Below are positions 1 through 9,700 of a stretch of DNA of 18,327 nucleotides, in pieces. The translations under genes were made by a program, and so were the position numbers. The DNA lies in contig PDHQ01000510.1 of assembly GCA_003339415.1 (NCBI GenBank), forward strand, positions 1-18,327, written 5' to 3'. Source of the DNA: Ophiocordyceps camponoti-saundersi (nom. inval.) (taxonomy: Eukaryota; Ascomycota; Sordariomycetes; Hypocreales; Ophiocordycipitaceae). Below the pieces are notes generated by a model. The model did no database searches. It was not told the DNA's origin and saw only the letters and a list, made by a program, of their open reading frames with translations. Every line of letters starts with the position of its first letter. Within the stretch, counting starts at the first letter, position 1.

Positions 1-228
1 ACTAATAAAAATACTAATAAAAATACTAATAAAAATACTAATAAAAATACTAATAAAAATACTAATAAAAATACTAATAAAAATACTAATAAAAATACTA
101 ATAAAAATACTAATAAAAATACTAATAAAAATACTAATAAAAATACTAATAAGAATACTAATAAGAATACTAATAAGAATACTAATAAAAATACTAATAA
201 AAATACTAATAAAAATACTAATAAAATA
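1..228. repeat. 12-bp minisatellite, unit ACTAATAAAAAT
   Basis: Eighteen in-phase copies of ACTAATAAAAAT cover 1-216, and a degenerate nineteenth covers 217-228. The array probably continues left of the window. Units 13-15 (145-180) carry AAG in place of AAA. The unit length is a multiple of three, and frame 1 reads Thr-Asn-Lys-Asn without stops until TAA at 256-258, so the A->G variants would be synonymous. It could be the tail of a repetitive coding region or a plain AT minisatellite. The array is too simple to decide. Confidence 0.95.
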
Positions 229-320
229 CTAAAAAAGGTTTTAAAAATATTTATTTAACTAGAAAAACTTAGATTAAACTGAGTAAAAAAACTAGCTAAA
301 TAAATATAAATAATAAGTAT

Positions 321-3300
321 TTAATCCTCTTCCTTACCTTCCTTATATTCTTTTTTAAGTAAGCTTAAATCTTTATTCTAGCTCTTAAGTAAAATAAGCT
401 TCTTTATCGTTTCTAAATTAAGTTAATTCCGGCTTTTAGTTATTATATTCGCGCTAATCGAAAAAGCGCTTTCGATCGAGGCCGAGGTAGCTGCAATCGA
501 TAAATAACGTTATGCTAAAATAGCTAGAATAGGGAATCTAGCTTTTTACTACTTCTAGTATATAAGGATATTATCCTAAAAATAATTAGTAAGTTAAATA
601 AAAAAGGGAAAAATTAAAAAAAAATTAATATTTACCTTTTTCTTAATGCACGGCTTTGCAAAGTAAAAAATAAACTCTTCCGGGCTATTTTTTTTATCTA
701 AATTAATAAAAAAGTCGTCGGAAAAGTCGGAATTAGCCGGGCTAGGGGCCCTAGAAGAAGTAGTATTTTTCTAAGTTACTTCTTCTTTTATCCTAAAATA
801 ATATTAGTAAAAATAAATAAAGGAAAAATAAATAAAGGAAAAAATAACTTACTTAAAGTACTCGGCTTTAAACTAATCTAAAACGTCCTTTTTAAAGCCG
901 GAATAAAAGGCTAAAAGCTAATTTTCCTAAAAGTAGTCGAGTTTAAGTCTCGGGTTAAGGATTATACTAAATAAGTATAATAAGTAACCCTTATAATTAG
1001 TACGGGTTAGTTTTTTAGGAAAATATTTTTCTAGCTTATTTTTCCCTTATAAAATACTTAAAAGAAAGAGGTTATAATAGTTTAACTAAGAAAATAATTA
1101 GTAAAAATAATAAATAAAAATATAAAAAAATACTTACTAGTCCCGGGGCTAAATTCGTATATTAAGCCTTAATTTCGTAGTCTATAGCTAAGGAATTTAG
1201 CTTTTTATAAATTGTATAAATATAAAGTAAAGCTTCTAAAGCCGTAACGTAAAGTTGTCCTTAGAGCCTTATAGAAGGCTTTAAAAAAATCTTAAAAAGT
1301 CGTTTTAGGTTAGCTAGGGTCTCCTATTTAGCGTTATTTATAGCGTTTTTTTTTTAATTCTTTATTTACTATATTATTTATAGTATAAAGAATTGCTAGC
1401 TTAAGCTAAAGCGCTATACTTAGTATATAGAAGGTTGAATTCTAGCGCGTAGCATTATCTAAAAAATATTAGTTAAAAATTAAAATAATATTATTAATAA
1501 AAAATAATACTTACCTAAAGGAATTTTTTCCTTATTAAAATGCGAAGGAATAGTGCCCTAGTTTTTTACTCTTTTAAGCCCTTCTTTAAAGAGTTTTTTC
1601 GGCTCTATATTATATTTTAAAATAGTAATAATATATCGAAGCCGGTTAAAAAGTGCTAAAAAAAATTAGTTAAATAAATAAATAAATAAAGAAAAAATAC
1701 TTACTAGAAAAATTTATATCCTTTATCTATATTTTTATATTATCCGTTTCTAAAGCTGTTATTTCTAAATTAATATAGTTAGATAAAATAGCGTTGTTTG
1801 AGGCCGAAGAAAGGAAGGCTTTTAGCATATTTTATACTATAAGGTTAATAATATACGCTATATAGCGTAAATCTCCCTCAAAACTCTTCGAAAAAAGGCT
1901 TAAATAAGCCTCTTTATAAGAGGCTATAAAGGTATTATTATTACCCGTATTATCCCTTATAAAGCTATTAAAATATTAGTTAAAAAGCCTTATAAAAGCT
2001 AGGCTAAGAGCCTAAAAAGCTAAGGCTAAGGGTAATAAATAATAATAAAATAACTTACCTAAAAATTATTAAATAATTTAAAGCCGGATAAGGGCTTAAA
2101 GTAAGAAGAGCTTCCTAGAGGATATAAACGCTTATATAGCGTTCGGATAATTCGTGAAAGCCTGTTTTTTAAATTAATAAAATAGTTAAAAATAAGGAAA
2201 AAAAATAATAAATAAACTTACTAATAAGGTAATAATTTAATGTAAAATCTAAGGAAATATACGTTAAAATAATCCCTATATACGCTGCTTAAGCGTTCGA
2301 GGTCTAGATATCAAATATAAGGTTAAAAACCCTAAGGTCTTCGATATGCTTATTTAATTTGCTATTAAGTAAATTAAGCTTTTCTTCGAATTCGTTATTT
2401 AAAAGCTTTTTAAGCTTTACTAGGTAAATTTTAAGATAGGCCCTAGTAAAGAAATTAGTAATATAAGTTAAAAAAAAGGTTAAAAATAGTTAAAAAGAGT
2501 TAAAAAGAAGTAAATAAAATAAAGAAAAATAAAGAACTTACGGGTTATAAAAGCTTAAAAGCTCCGAAAAAGAGGCTAAGCTAATAGCGTTAAAAGAGAT
2601 ATTATTGCTAATTAAAAAGGATAAAATCCTCTTATAAGCCTTAGTCGAATTAAACTCTAAACGCTATTTTTTAGCTTAAAATTCCTCGAAGAAGTTAGGT
2701 TTCTCTCCTTAAGGCTCTAAATAAAGTAAAATATTAGTAATAAATAATTAAATAAATAAATAAATAAAAACTTACTTCTCTTTCTTCCTTATTTTTCACT
2801 TTCTTTACTAAAAGCTATACCTTCGTAGCGGCGTTCGTAATACCTTCCTAAGTTCGTATAAATCTTCTAATCGATTATATATTCGAAGGCCTTATTATAG
2901 CTATAATAAATAGTTAATAAAGAGAAAAAAATAAAAGAAAAAAATATACTTACGTAGTATAAGTATATAAGACTCGGCGCTATTACTATAAATTAATAGG
3001 TAAAAGCTTCCTTATAAAAAGCTTATGCTAAAAGATATAAGGCTTAAGGCTTAAATCCGGCTTTAACTTAAAGTCTTCCTTATTATATTTCGATACGGAA
3101 AAATTAGTTCGAAGCGTATTTTTTTCTAGGTTTTTTCCTTTTTCCTGTTTTTTTGCTATAAATTTATTAGTATTTTTTTTTACTATTTTTACTATTTTTT
3201 ACTGCTTTTTTACCTTTTTTTTCTTTTTCGGTAATAAACGAAGCTTAAGAATTAACGCCTAAAGTAGGCTGCGAAGAACGTTTAAAAAACAAAGAGGCAC

Positions 3301-3400
3301 TAGGCCTGGCCCTAAAGGGCCTAGCCTCTATAACTTTAAGACCTTCCGAAAACTTAGAAGTAGGGGAAGCAGAGGCTTTGGTAGGCGCGTATAAGGCAGA
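321..3400 (-). pseudogene. hAT-family transposase, 11 exons, destroyed by RIP
   Basis: This is a cut-and-paste DNA transposase of the hAT superfamily, read on the minus strand from ATG at 3400 to TAA at 323-321. Exons inferred from splice signals and phase are 3400-2954, 2900-2776, 2716-2542, 2442-2222, 2161-2059, about 2012-1705, 1655-1516, 1458-1138, 1085-853, 792-636 and 575-321, about 830 codons, normal for fungal hAT proteins. Recognisable parts in order: a basic N-terminus; a BED-finger-like region across exons 1-2; FDIWTSN in exon 4, around the first catalytic Asp; FHELSER in exon 5; RDNTGNN and an AYIINL block in exon 6; DNATRWNSTF in exon 8 (TAG read as W); and the hATC dimerisation region in exon 11 (ARFPILA, YLSIAATSASIESAFS, then ETIKKL and LLK). 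About 30 in-frame stops, all TAA or TAG, fit RIP of CAA, CAG or TGG. Frame also slips near 3170-3245, at the A10 run 1346-1355, and at the exon 5/6 join, where splicing is uncertain. It cannot encode an active protein. Confidence 0.95.
576..2953 (-). other. Ten short spliceosomal introns of the hAT gene
   Basis: Plus-strand intervals are 2901-2953, 2717-2775, 2443-2541, 2162-2221, about 2012-2058, 1656-1704, 1459-1515, 1086-1137, 793-852 and 576-635. On the minus strand nine of the ten begin GTAAGT; the last begins GTAAAT. Most end in a CTAAT- or CTAAC-like branch site followed by a T run and TTAG or TAG; the one at 2162 ends in CAG. Lengths are about 47-99 bp, most of them 50-60 bp, typical of filamentous fungi. 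Exon phases agree across the junctions I checked, except at 2012-2058, where acceptor and frame do not agree. All introns are T-rich on the coding strand. Confidence 0.85.
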
Positions 3401-3550
3401 CATAATAAAGAGAGTTACGTGATTAGTGGAATTAAAAAGAGAAGAAGAAGAGGTTACGAATAGTGCTTTTTTTATCGAATTTAGATAAGAAACGAAGTAG
3501 AAATCGTTAAAGAAAGGAAAAAGAAAAGAAAGAGAAAGGTAAAGGGGGAA
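3401..3550 (-). promoter_or_regulatory. 5' leader of the hAT gene, pyrimidine-rich
   Basis: Upstream of the ATG at 3400, the minus strand is strongly C/T-rich, especially about 3500-3550 (purine-rich on the plus strand) and again at 3431-3452. Such tracts are common in 5' leaders and core promoters of filamentous fungi. The ATG has A at -3. Most of this stretch keeps CpA and TpG dinucleotides, unlike the surrounding DNA. I see no clear TATA box. Confidence 0.4.
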
Positions 3551-3840
3551 TTCCTATACTTTATACTGCTAGAGCGTAGGAAATTCGGTATATAGGGTAG
3601 GTAGCTAGGAAGCGCGGAAAATTCTAGTATTACTTAGTATTTTCGGGACTTTTATAAGTACCTTAGTTATTTTTCTATAGCGGTAGAAAGTAGTAACGTT
3701 AGCAAAAGTATATTTCCTAGTATTTCTAAAAGCTAGTGCGGGGTTTTATACTCTTCCTTCTTAGAAATAAGTAGAAAAAACGCCCTATTTACTTAAAATA
3801 GAAAGGCCTACTTTTTCCTAACTTATAACTTTTTAAAGAT
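3541..3840. other. Gene-free flank of the hAT element
   Basis: This stretch separates the hAT 5' leader from the AT desert. It is moderately AT-rich, keeps a few CpA/TpG sites (near 3567, 3703 and 3737), and has no reading frame I recognise. One hAT terminal inverted repeat should lie here or slightly further right, with its partner left of 321. I could not fix either end, because RIP would have changed the CA- and TG-containing termini. Confidence 0.4.
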
Positions 3841-4970
3841 TTTATATATAAATTTTTATAAAATATAGATAATTATAAAGTACTTAAAATAATTAAAAAG
3901 GCTTATTTTCCTAAGTAAATACTTATAATATTTAAAATATAATATTTTTATTTTTTTAAAAAAATAGATAAAATAATTTTAAAAAATATTAAAAAAATAA
4001 AATTATTTAAATAAGTTATAAGTATTTTTAAAACTTAAGATTCTTATAATAATAAAAGAATTATAATTAATTATAATATTTTTATAAAAATATACTTTTT
4101 TAAATAATTAAAAATAATATTATAAAAAATAATTAAAATATATTTTTTTTAGTTTTTATAATAAAGAGATAATATAGTATTTTTTCCTATTTTTTCTTAT
4201 TTATAAGCTTATTAATTAGCGAGATAATAAAATTATTACTTTTTATATAAAGCTTTACTAAGATTTTATAAGGAGAAAAGAAACTCGGTTTCTTAAAAAG
4301 TAGAAAAAAGACGTTTTATTTTATTTCTAGCTTATTAAAATAACTATAATATTAAGAGTTTTATATAATATTCTCCTTATAATAAAGTTTCTTATATAAT
4401 TTATTTTATATTTTTATCTTTTATATTTATAAGTTAATTTAAATATTAGTATTCTAAGAGTTTAGTATAGGGTAGGAGTTTTAAGTATTTTTTAAAAATA
4501 TTATATAAATATTTAAAAATATAATAAAATAATAAATATAAATTAGATAAGGCCTATTCTATTATATATAGAATATAACTTATTATAGCTTTTTTTAAGC
4601 TTTATATAATATTATTAATTTATATAAGGAAAATTTACTAATATTTTTATATCTCTTTATATAATTTTTTTAAAATTAAGAAAAAAATATTAAAAAACTA
4701 AGAAAAACTATATTATACTTATAGCTTACTAATTAACTTATAAAAGGTTTTTATTTATTTATTTATTTATTTTATAGTTTTTTTACTATATTTTTTCTTA
4801 CTTTATAATATTAATTTCTTTTTTAAAATTCGTAGTTTCTTATTTTCCTAGCTTTTATAAGCGTTATTTATTATTCTTAATTAGAAAAATTATATAAATT
4901 TATTTTTAGAAAAAATTATTAAAAATTATAAATAATTCTTTTAAAAAAATTACTTATAATATAATTTTTT
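3841..4970. other. Extreme AT desert, no gene seen
   Basis: About 1.1 kb is almost entirely A and T, with scattered single G or C residues and long A and T runs. No frame stays open for a meaningful distance and no repeat unit or transposon end is recognisable. It is more depleted in G+C than the RIP-mutated coding regions, so it is either old RIP-degraded repeat sequence or an AT-rich spacer. Confidence 0.6.
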
Positions 4971-4973
4971 TTA

Positions 4974-5078
4974 CGTGATTTAAATTATAGATAAAAAAAA
5001 TCACTTATAAGTAATTTAAATTATAGAAAAAAAAATCATGAAAAATCACTCACATAATCACTTATAAGTGATTTTTTT
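4974..5078. repeat. Small module of 'atcac/gtgat' inverted repeats
   Basis: The module starts with acgtgattt and contains several copies of aatcac and its complement gtgatt. A perfect 18-bp palindrome, aatcacttataagtgatt, lies at 5056-5073, and a related imperfect copy (aatcacttataagtaatt) lies near 5008-5025. A block with taaattata occurs twice. CpA and TpG survive here (atcatg, actcacat), unlike in the flanks. Acgtgattt-like ends with subterminal atcac repeats recall termini of some fungal Tc1/mariner-type elements and MITEs. That resemblance is from memory, and no matching second end was found. Confidence 0.45.
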
Positions 5079-5265
5079 CTAACCTTAACCTTAGCTTTAA
5101 GTTAAACCTTATCTGTATTTAGTAATCTATATATTTATTTAGTTAAGTATTAATTAGTAATTTAAAAGCTAATATTTCCCTTAGAGCGGACTTTATAATA
5201 ATAAAAGTACGCGTAAACTAAGTTTAATATAAAGTTTATATAGCTTACTTATCCTTTTAGCTATT

Positions 5266-5566
5266 TATTAAGTAGTTTTTACACGTACGTATAAGTAAGA
5301 GAAAGCAAAGGTAACCTAAATTAAGTATAATTAGAGATAAATACCCTTCCTTTATTATATAAGGAAGAGCGGCTATATAGCTAGATAATACTTTACTTCT
5401 ATACCCTCCTTCTTCTTATCTAAGCTACCTCCTACCTCCTAAGTTATATAAGGCATAACTTAAGTAATAATATATATTTCGTTAAAAGCTTCCCTATATT
5501 TATACTATCCTTTATATATATATCGTATAGTAGATATAAAAGGGTATAGAGAGATAATATCTAATA
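5266..5566 (-). repeat. 3' LTR of the copia element
   Basis: It is collinear with 15841-16141 over the full 301 bp. Differences seen by eye are C/T or G/A. Its low-coordinate (outer) part keeps acacgtacg, gcaaaggtaacc and cccttcc, where the partner has T or A. From about 5440 onward it is the more mutated copy. On the minus strand it starts TATTAGATATTATCTC and ends CTACTTAATA. Confidence 0.92.
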
Positions 5567-5584
5567 CTTAACTTTTTTCTTTTT
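5567..5584 (-). other. Polypurine tract of the copia element
   Basis: On the minus strand this reads as an 18-nt A/G-rich stretch (AAAAAGAAAAAAGTTAAG) ending directly against the 3' LTR. That is the expected place and composition for the plus-strand primer of an LTR retrotransposon. It independently supports the minus-strand orientation. Confidence 0.65.
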
Positions 5585-7035
5585 ATAAAAAGATATATTA
5601 AATAAAAAGGTATTATATAAAGAAAAAACTTTATTTTCCTAAAAGGTAAATATTTTTAGAGAAAAATAATTATATAATATTAAATAAGTATATAATCGAA
5701 AAAAATCTTTAAAGGTAAATAACGCTTATAATACTATAGTAAAAAAAGATAAAAAAAATAAGCTATTAGCTAAAAAATAAAAATCAGGTTATTATATAAT
5801 TTAACTTATAGTATATTTTTATAAAGTTTTATTATAAAAGTTTCTTATAATTATAATATTAAGAAAAATAAGTAAAAAACTAATTTTCTATAACTTTATA
5901 CTAAAAATATTAAAAAATATTATAAAAAATAGGAATTAAAAATCGGATTCTGCCGCCCCTTACCGCCTTTAGAGGGGTATAAAAACCCCTCCTTACTCCC
6001 TCTTTCTCTCTTTCTCTTTCTCTTCCTTTCTTCTTTCTTTCTTTTTTAGGCTAATTAACGAAGATAATAATAATAATTAGAAAGATCTTTAATAAAGATT
6101 AATAAGTTATATAATATACTTAAGTTATTTTTATTAATAGTTATTAATTATACGATATACCTCCTTATCCTAATAGCGTTATAATTTATTAATTTAAATT
6201 TTATTAAGTTTATATATCTTATAATAAGGAGGATAATTAGCGCTTTATATAGTAAATATCCTTAAATATAAAAAAGAAAGGTTTAACTATCGTATAATAA
6301 TAATATTAACGGGAAAATAGTAAGCGGAGATCTAACTAATAGCTATACTATTATCTAATATCTTTATCCGCTTTAATAATATTTAGAATTCTAAGCGTAT
6401 TAAAGCTATTATCGTTTAACGCTTAAGTTATTTTCTAGTAATCTTACTTATAAGTTATAGCGGGGTAATAATAAAATTATATTATATTTATACTAAAAAT
6501 CTTTACTTATTTAATATATATTAGATAAATAGTAATAAGGCTTATATTACTTATATATAGTAGTCCTATATAATAAGATACTTTTTTATATAATAAGGCT
6601 AAGTATTATAAACTCCTAAGCTAGAACCTTATACTTTAATAACTACTCTTATTAAGTTACCTAATAGCTAGTAGCGGGGATAAGTAATAGTAATATTAGG
6701 CGGAGCGCCTCTTAATATAAAGGAGTATATTATTATCTTAGATAATAAGTAGTAGGGGCGGGGGTAGAAAAGAAATAATAATAAGGTTAGATAATAAGGA
6801 AAAAAGAAAAGAAAAAAAATTAAAAGAATAGAAAAAAAAATTAAGCGTTTAGAACTTATAGCTTTACTTTTTTTTTAAAAATTAAGCGCAGGGGTCGGAT
6901 AATACTTAGAAAAAATTAATAGTAATTTTTATATAAAAATAATAAAAAAAACGTAAAAATATAAAAAAATAGGAAAATAAGAATAAAAGGTCGGACAAAG
7001 TAAAGATATAGGAAAAAAAAAGTATAAGTTTTATA
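5585..7035. other. Long 3' region of the copia element, function unclear
   Basis: About 1.4 kb lies between the end of the RNase H homology and the 3' LTR, more than a normal copia 3' UTR. It holds the TATA/pyrimidine module at 5973-6046. A plus-strand frame at about 6190-6640 is read through by few stops (all TAA/TAG) and includes a KERFNYR-like stretch around 6275. An A/G-rich stretch lies at 6765-6842. I do not recognise the product. It could be an additional antisense ORF of the element, another decayed insertion, or chance. Confidence 0.35.
5973..6046 (+). promoter_or_regulatory. TATA box plus long C/T tract
   Basis: A short hairpin (aggggt at 5973-5978, acccct at 5985-5990) encloses TATAAAAA at 5978-5985. 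It is followed by about 55 nt of almost pure pyrimidine and then ggctaattaacgaag. TATA followed by a C/T-rich leader resembles a strong fungal core promoter on the plus strand, opposite to the copia gene. A second module of the same design lies at 9643-9700. Read on the minus strand, the tract could instead be an internal polypurine tract. Confidence 0.4.
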
Positions 7036-7446
7036 TAACCTAAGTAAGTTATTAGATAGTAGCTTTAATCCGTAACTTATAGGAATTTATAGAAATAAAA
7101 GTTAATAAGGCTAAGTTAGGGCTATCCTTAGTATAGGCGTTAGCTAAGTTATTCTTACTATTAATCTATTATATTTCTAAAATTTCCTTATACTTATATA
7201 ATTTATAAATAGTTATAATATCGATTATTAGCTATTTTTCTATTATTAAGCTAAGCTTTACTAGGTAGTTATATAACGAACGTAAGTTTATATAAAAAAT
7301 AAAGGGGATCGGAGGCGTGCTTAGGGATTATATAATAGCTTAAATAGTTAAGTAAAGGGCTAGGCCGATATTAATACCGTTTACTATATTATAAAGTTCG
7401 CTTACTAGGATATTTTAAGTAACCTTTTTATATTTCGTAAAGGTTT
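7036..7446 (-). pseudogene. Copia pol, C-terminal half of RNase H (separated exon-like part)
   Basis: This is the 3' end of the copia polyprotein frame, cut off from the rest by the nested LTR element. On the minus strand it continues in the same frame as the segment ending at 11030 once the insertion and one target duplicate are ignored. Copia RNase H landmarks are visible: an ASELYNM-like motif at about 7400 (LVSELYNIV as it stands), RSLYNYLVKL at 7253-7282 (family form SLYDCLVKL), and INSKNNLANAYTK at 7126-7165 (family form with NPADAxTK). In-frame stops are TAA/TAG only. The true stop cannot be fixed because any terminal TAA may be a mutated CAA; homology fades near 7040. Confidence 0.9.
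7442..7446. repeat. Target site duplication (left), GGTTT
   Basis: GGTTT precedes the left LTR of the nested element and recurs exactly at 11025-11029 after the right LTR. Five base pairs is the usual duplication for copia-type integrase. It escaped RIP in both copies. Confidence 0.93.
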
Positions 7447-7954
7447 TATTAGAATATATATATCGCTAGCTACTTAGGAATATAACACGCGTTAAATACG
7501 CGTAGCACGCGTTATAGAGATAACTATCTTTATATAAATAAAGTAGGAGGTTAGGGATACGTATAAAAAGGAGTCGAACTTAAGATAATACTAATCCGAG
7601 ACTAGTATAATATTAATATAATATACGAAGTTAATATAGGAGGAGGATAGGGAGGTAATTAATAGGAGGGGGAATATATATATAATATACTTACTTTTCT
7701 ATACTTTTTAAGAAAAAAATAAGTTATAAGTAAAGTTATTATTTAATCTTTTATAACTTTATTAGCTAAAGTATATTATATAGTAAATATAATATTCCTA
7801 TATATTATATAATTTAAATAAGTTACCTAAACTTTATTATATAGATTAATATAATATATATATTTTAAGTTTAATTTATTAATATTTTTATTATAAGAAG
7901 TTTATAATATAACTTTAGCTACTTATTTAGCTTAAGAAGGATACCTAACTAATA
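7447..7954 (+). repeat. Left LTR of the nested element
   Basis: The 508-bp copy is collinear with 10517-11024 without visible indels. Its first half keeps acacgcg, tacgcgtagcacgcg and tacgtataaaaaggagtcg, where the partner has T or A. Its second half, from about 7720, is the more mutated one, with for example gctaaag against gccggag in the partner. Confidence 0.93.
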
Positions 7955-7959
7955 CTAAT

Positions 7960-7971
7960 TAGTAATAAAGC
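7960..7971 (+). other. Candidate primer-binding site
   Basis: TAGTAATAAAGC begins five bases after the left LTR. With RIP-type transitions reversed it resembles the TGG-initial 12-mer used by many copia elements that prime with an initiator-Met tRNA. One core base differs from the best-known plant form, and the tRNA of this organism is unknown. Confidence 0.35.
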
Positions 7972-9441
7972 TAAGTTATATTATAAACTTAATTACCTTT
8001 TATTATTTAAAATTTAGTTAATTAATATAAGCTAATATATTAGCTTTATTATTATTTAACTTTAGTTTAAATTAGAAATAGAAAAGTAATTTAAATAGTA
8101 AATATTTATTAAAATACTAACTCCTAGGAAACTATAATTATTATTTCGATAATATATAAATATATTTTAATTAATATTTAATTAGTAACTTAATAATTCG
8201 GATATCCTAATACTTAGCGATAACTTATTAGAAGTTAATATTATCTATTCTTTTTTTTTTTTATTTTTAATCTAGGATTTTTAAGAACTTATTTTAATTT
8301 TAACTTAAAATCTTATTAACTTTAAATTAGTTTTAATAGTTACTTTATAATTATTACTTACTAAGCTTTTATAAGTTTAGTATTAAAAGTTTCTTATAAT
8401 TAAGTTAATTTAGTAATATATAAGAGATAAAAATAATAAAAGATAAAAATAATAAGAAAAGAAAAAGTAAAATCCCTAAAATTAGAGTCCTCTACCCCTA
8501 CTCCTAATATAGATATTTAGGAGGGTATAACGCGTAATAATCGTATAGGGCCGGCTAAGTAATATTACTATATTAGTAATATTAGTTAGATATTAACTTA
8601 AATACGAATAGGGATTAGATTATTATTAGACTTATTTTAATATATTAGTTTTTATATAAAAGCGTATTATTACTTATAAATATAGTAAAAGCTTATATAA
8701 AGGTAATAATAGCTAGAATAATCTATTAAGTTAGTATTAGTTTATATAAAATTAAGTTTTAATAAGCTATATATATATTATTATATTAAATACCTTTTTT
8801 AATATATTAATAGTAAGTAGTTACTAATTAAAAAACTTATTCCTAATAAGCGTTAATTTTTAGCTCCTACTTACTTATATAGCTAATATAATTTTAGTAT
8901 AGGGGCACCTTTTTAATATCGCCGCGCTTAATATTATCGCGCCGCGCTTAAAATAATAGCGTAAGCAGCGGTAAGGATATAAAAAGATTACGCTTAGTAA
9001 GTCGTACTTAACGGGGTATAATAAGCGTTACTGCTAATATAAGCGATAATATTCGCGGATATAAGTAAAAGGCGATTACGGATATTATAAAAAGAGCTTA
9101 TAAGGGGCGCGTAAAGGAGATAAGAGTAAGATATACGTAATATATATTTAAAGCTAAGTTTAGAGTATATTAGAAATTAGGTTAATTTTAACTTACCGCT
9201 AATATAAATTAAAGCTAGAATTAATATACTTTTACGCCGCTAGCGAATTAAAGCCTTAAAAATATTATTATTATTAATATTATTCTTAGACTTAAAACTT
9301 AAAATAATAATCTAATAACTACGCGGAGCGGTAAGCGTATAAAGGGGTAGTCCTAATATATAATAGATTTTAAGTTAAAGTTAGTAAAAGCTTATTATAA
9401 TACTAACTTAAGATTAACTTAAATTTACCTTTTTATATACG

Positions 9442-9468
9442 ATAATAATAATAATAATAATAATAATA
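9442..9468. repeat. (ATA)n microsatellite
   Basis: About nine ATA triplets follow each other without interruption inside the nested element. Confidence 0.9.
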
Positions 9469-9642
9469 AAAGTAAAAAGAAAAGGAAAGGAATAAGAAGC
9501 TTAGGCGTAAGGTAATTTATAAGTAAGGTACTAAGTTACTAATTTACCCTACTAAATAAGGTACGTACTTACCCCTCTTATAGGTAATATATTAATATAT
9601 ACTAACCCCTTTTATAGATATAAAAAGTATATACCTCTTAAG

Positions 9643-9700
9643 TATAAATACCCCCCCCCCCCTTTATAAATTTTTTTTCCTTTCCTTTTTTATAATTACC
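9643..9700 (+). promoter_or_regulatory. TATAAATA followed by C12 and a pyrimidine tract
   Basis: TATAAATA at 9643-9650 is followed directly by twelve C residues (9651-9662), then tttataaa and a T/C-rich tract to about 9700. Further on, taacttagcgaagat (about 9729-9743) resembles taattaacgaagat after the module at 5973-6046. The design is that of a plus-strand core promoter with a pyrimidine-rich leader. No transcript evidence is available. Confidence 0.4.

Noticed and set aside
2012..2058. Exact acceptor of the fifth hAT intron
   Set aside because: Acceptors at 2026, 2020 and 2012 are all possible, and none restores phase cleanly, so I left the boundary approximate rather than choosing one.
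251..3810. Possible terminal inverted repeats of the hAT element (taactagaaaaacttag near 257 against the complement of a stretch near 3800)
   Set aside because: The match is imperfect and A-rich, and no 8-bp target duplication was found. RIP would have altered true CAGTG-like ends.
5080..5095. Telomere-like ctaaccttaacctta
   Set aside because: Only two or three imperfect units are present and they do not match a fungal TTAGGG array. This is not enough to call an interstitial telomere.
6115..6240. Apparent inverted repeat cctccttatcctaatagcg / aaggaggataattagcgc
   Set aside because: When written out as a reverse complement the arms do not pair over more than a few bases.
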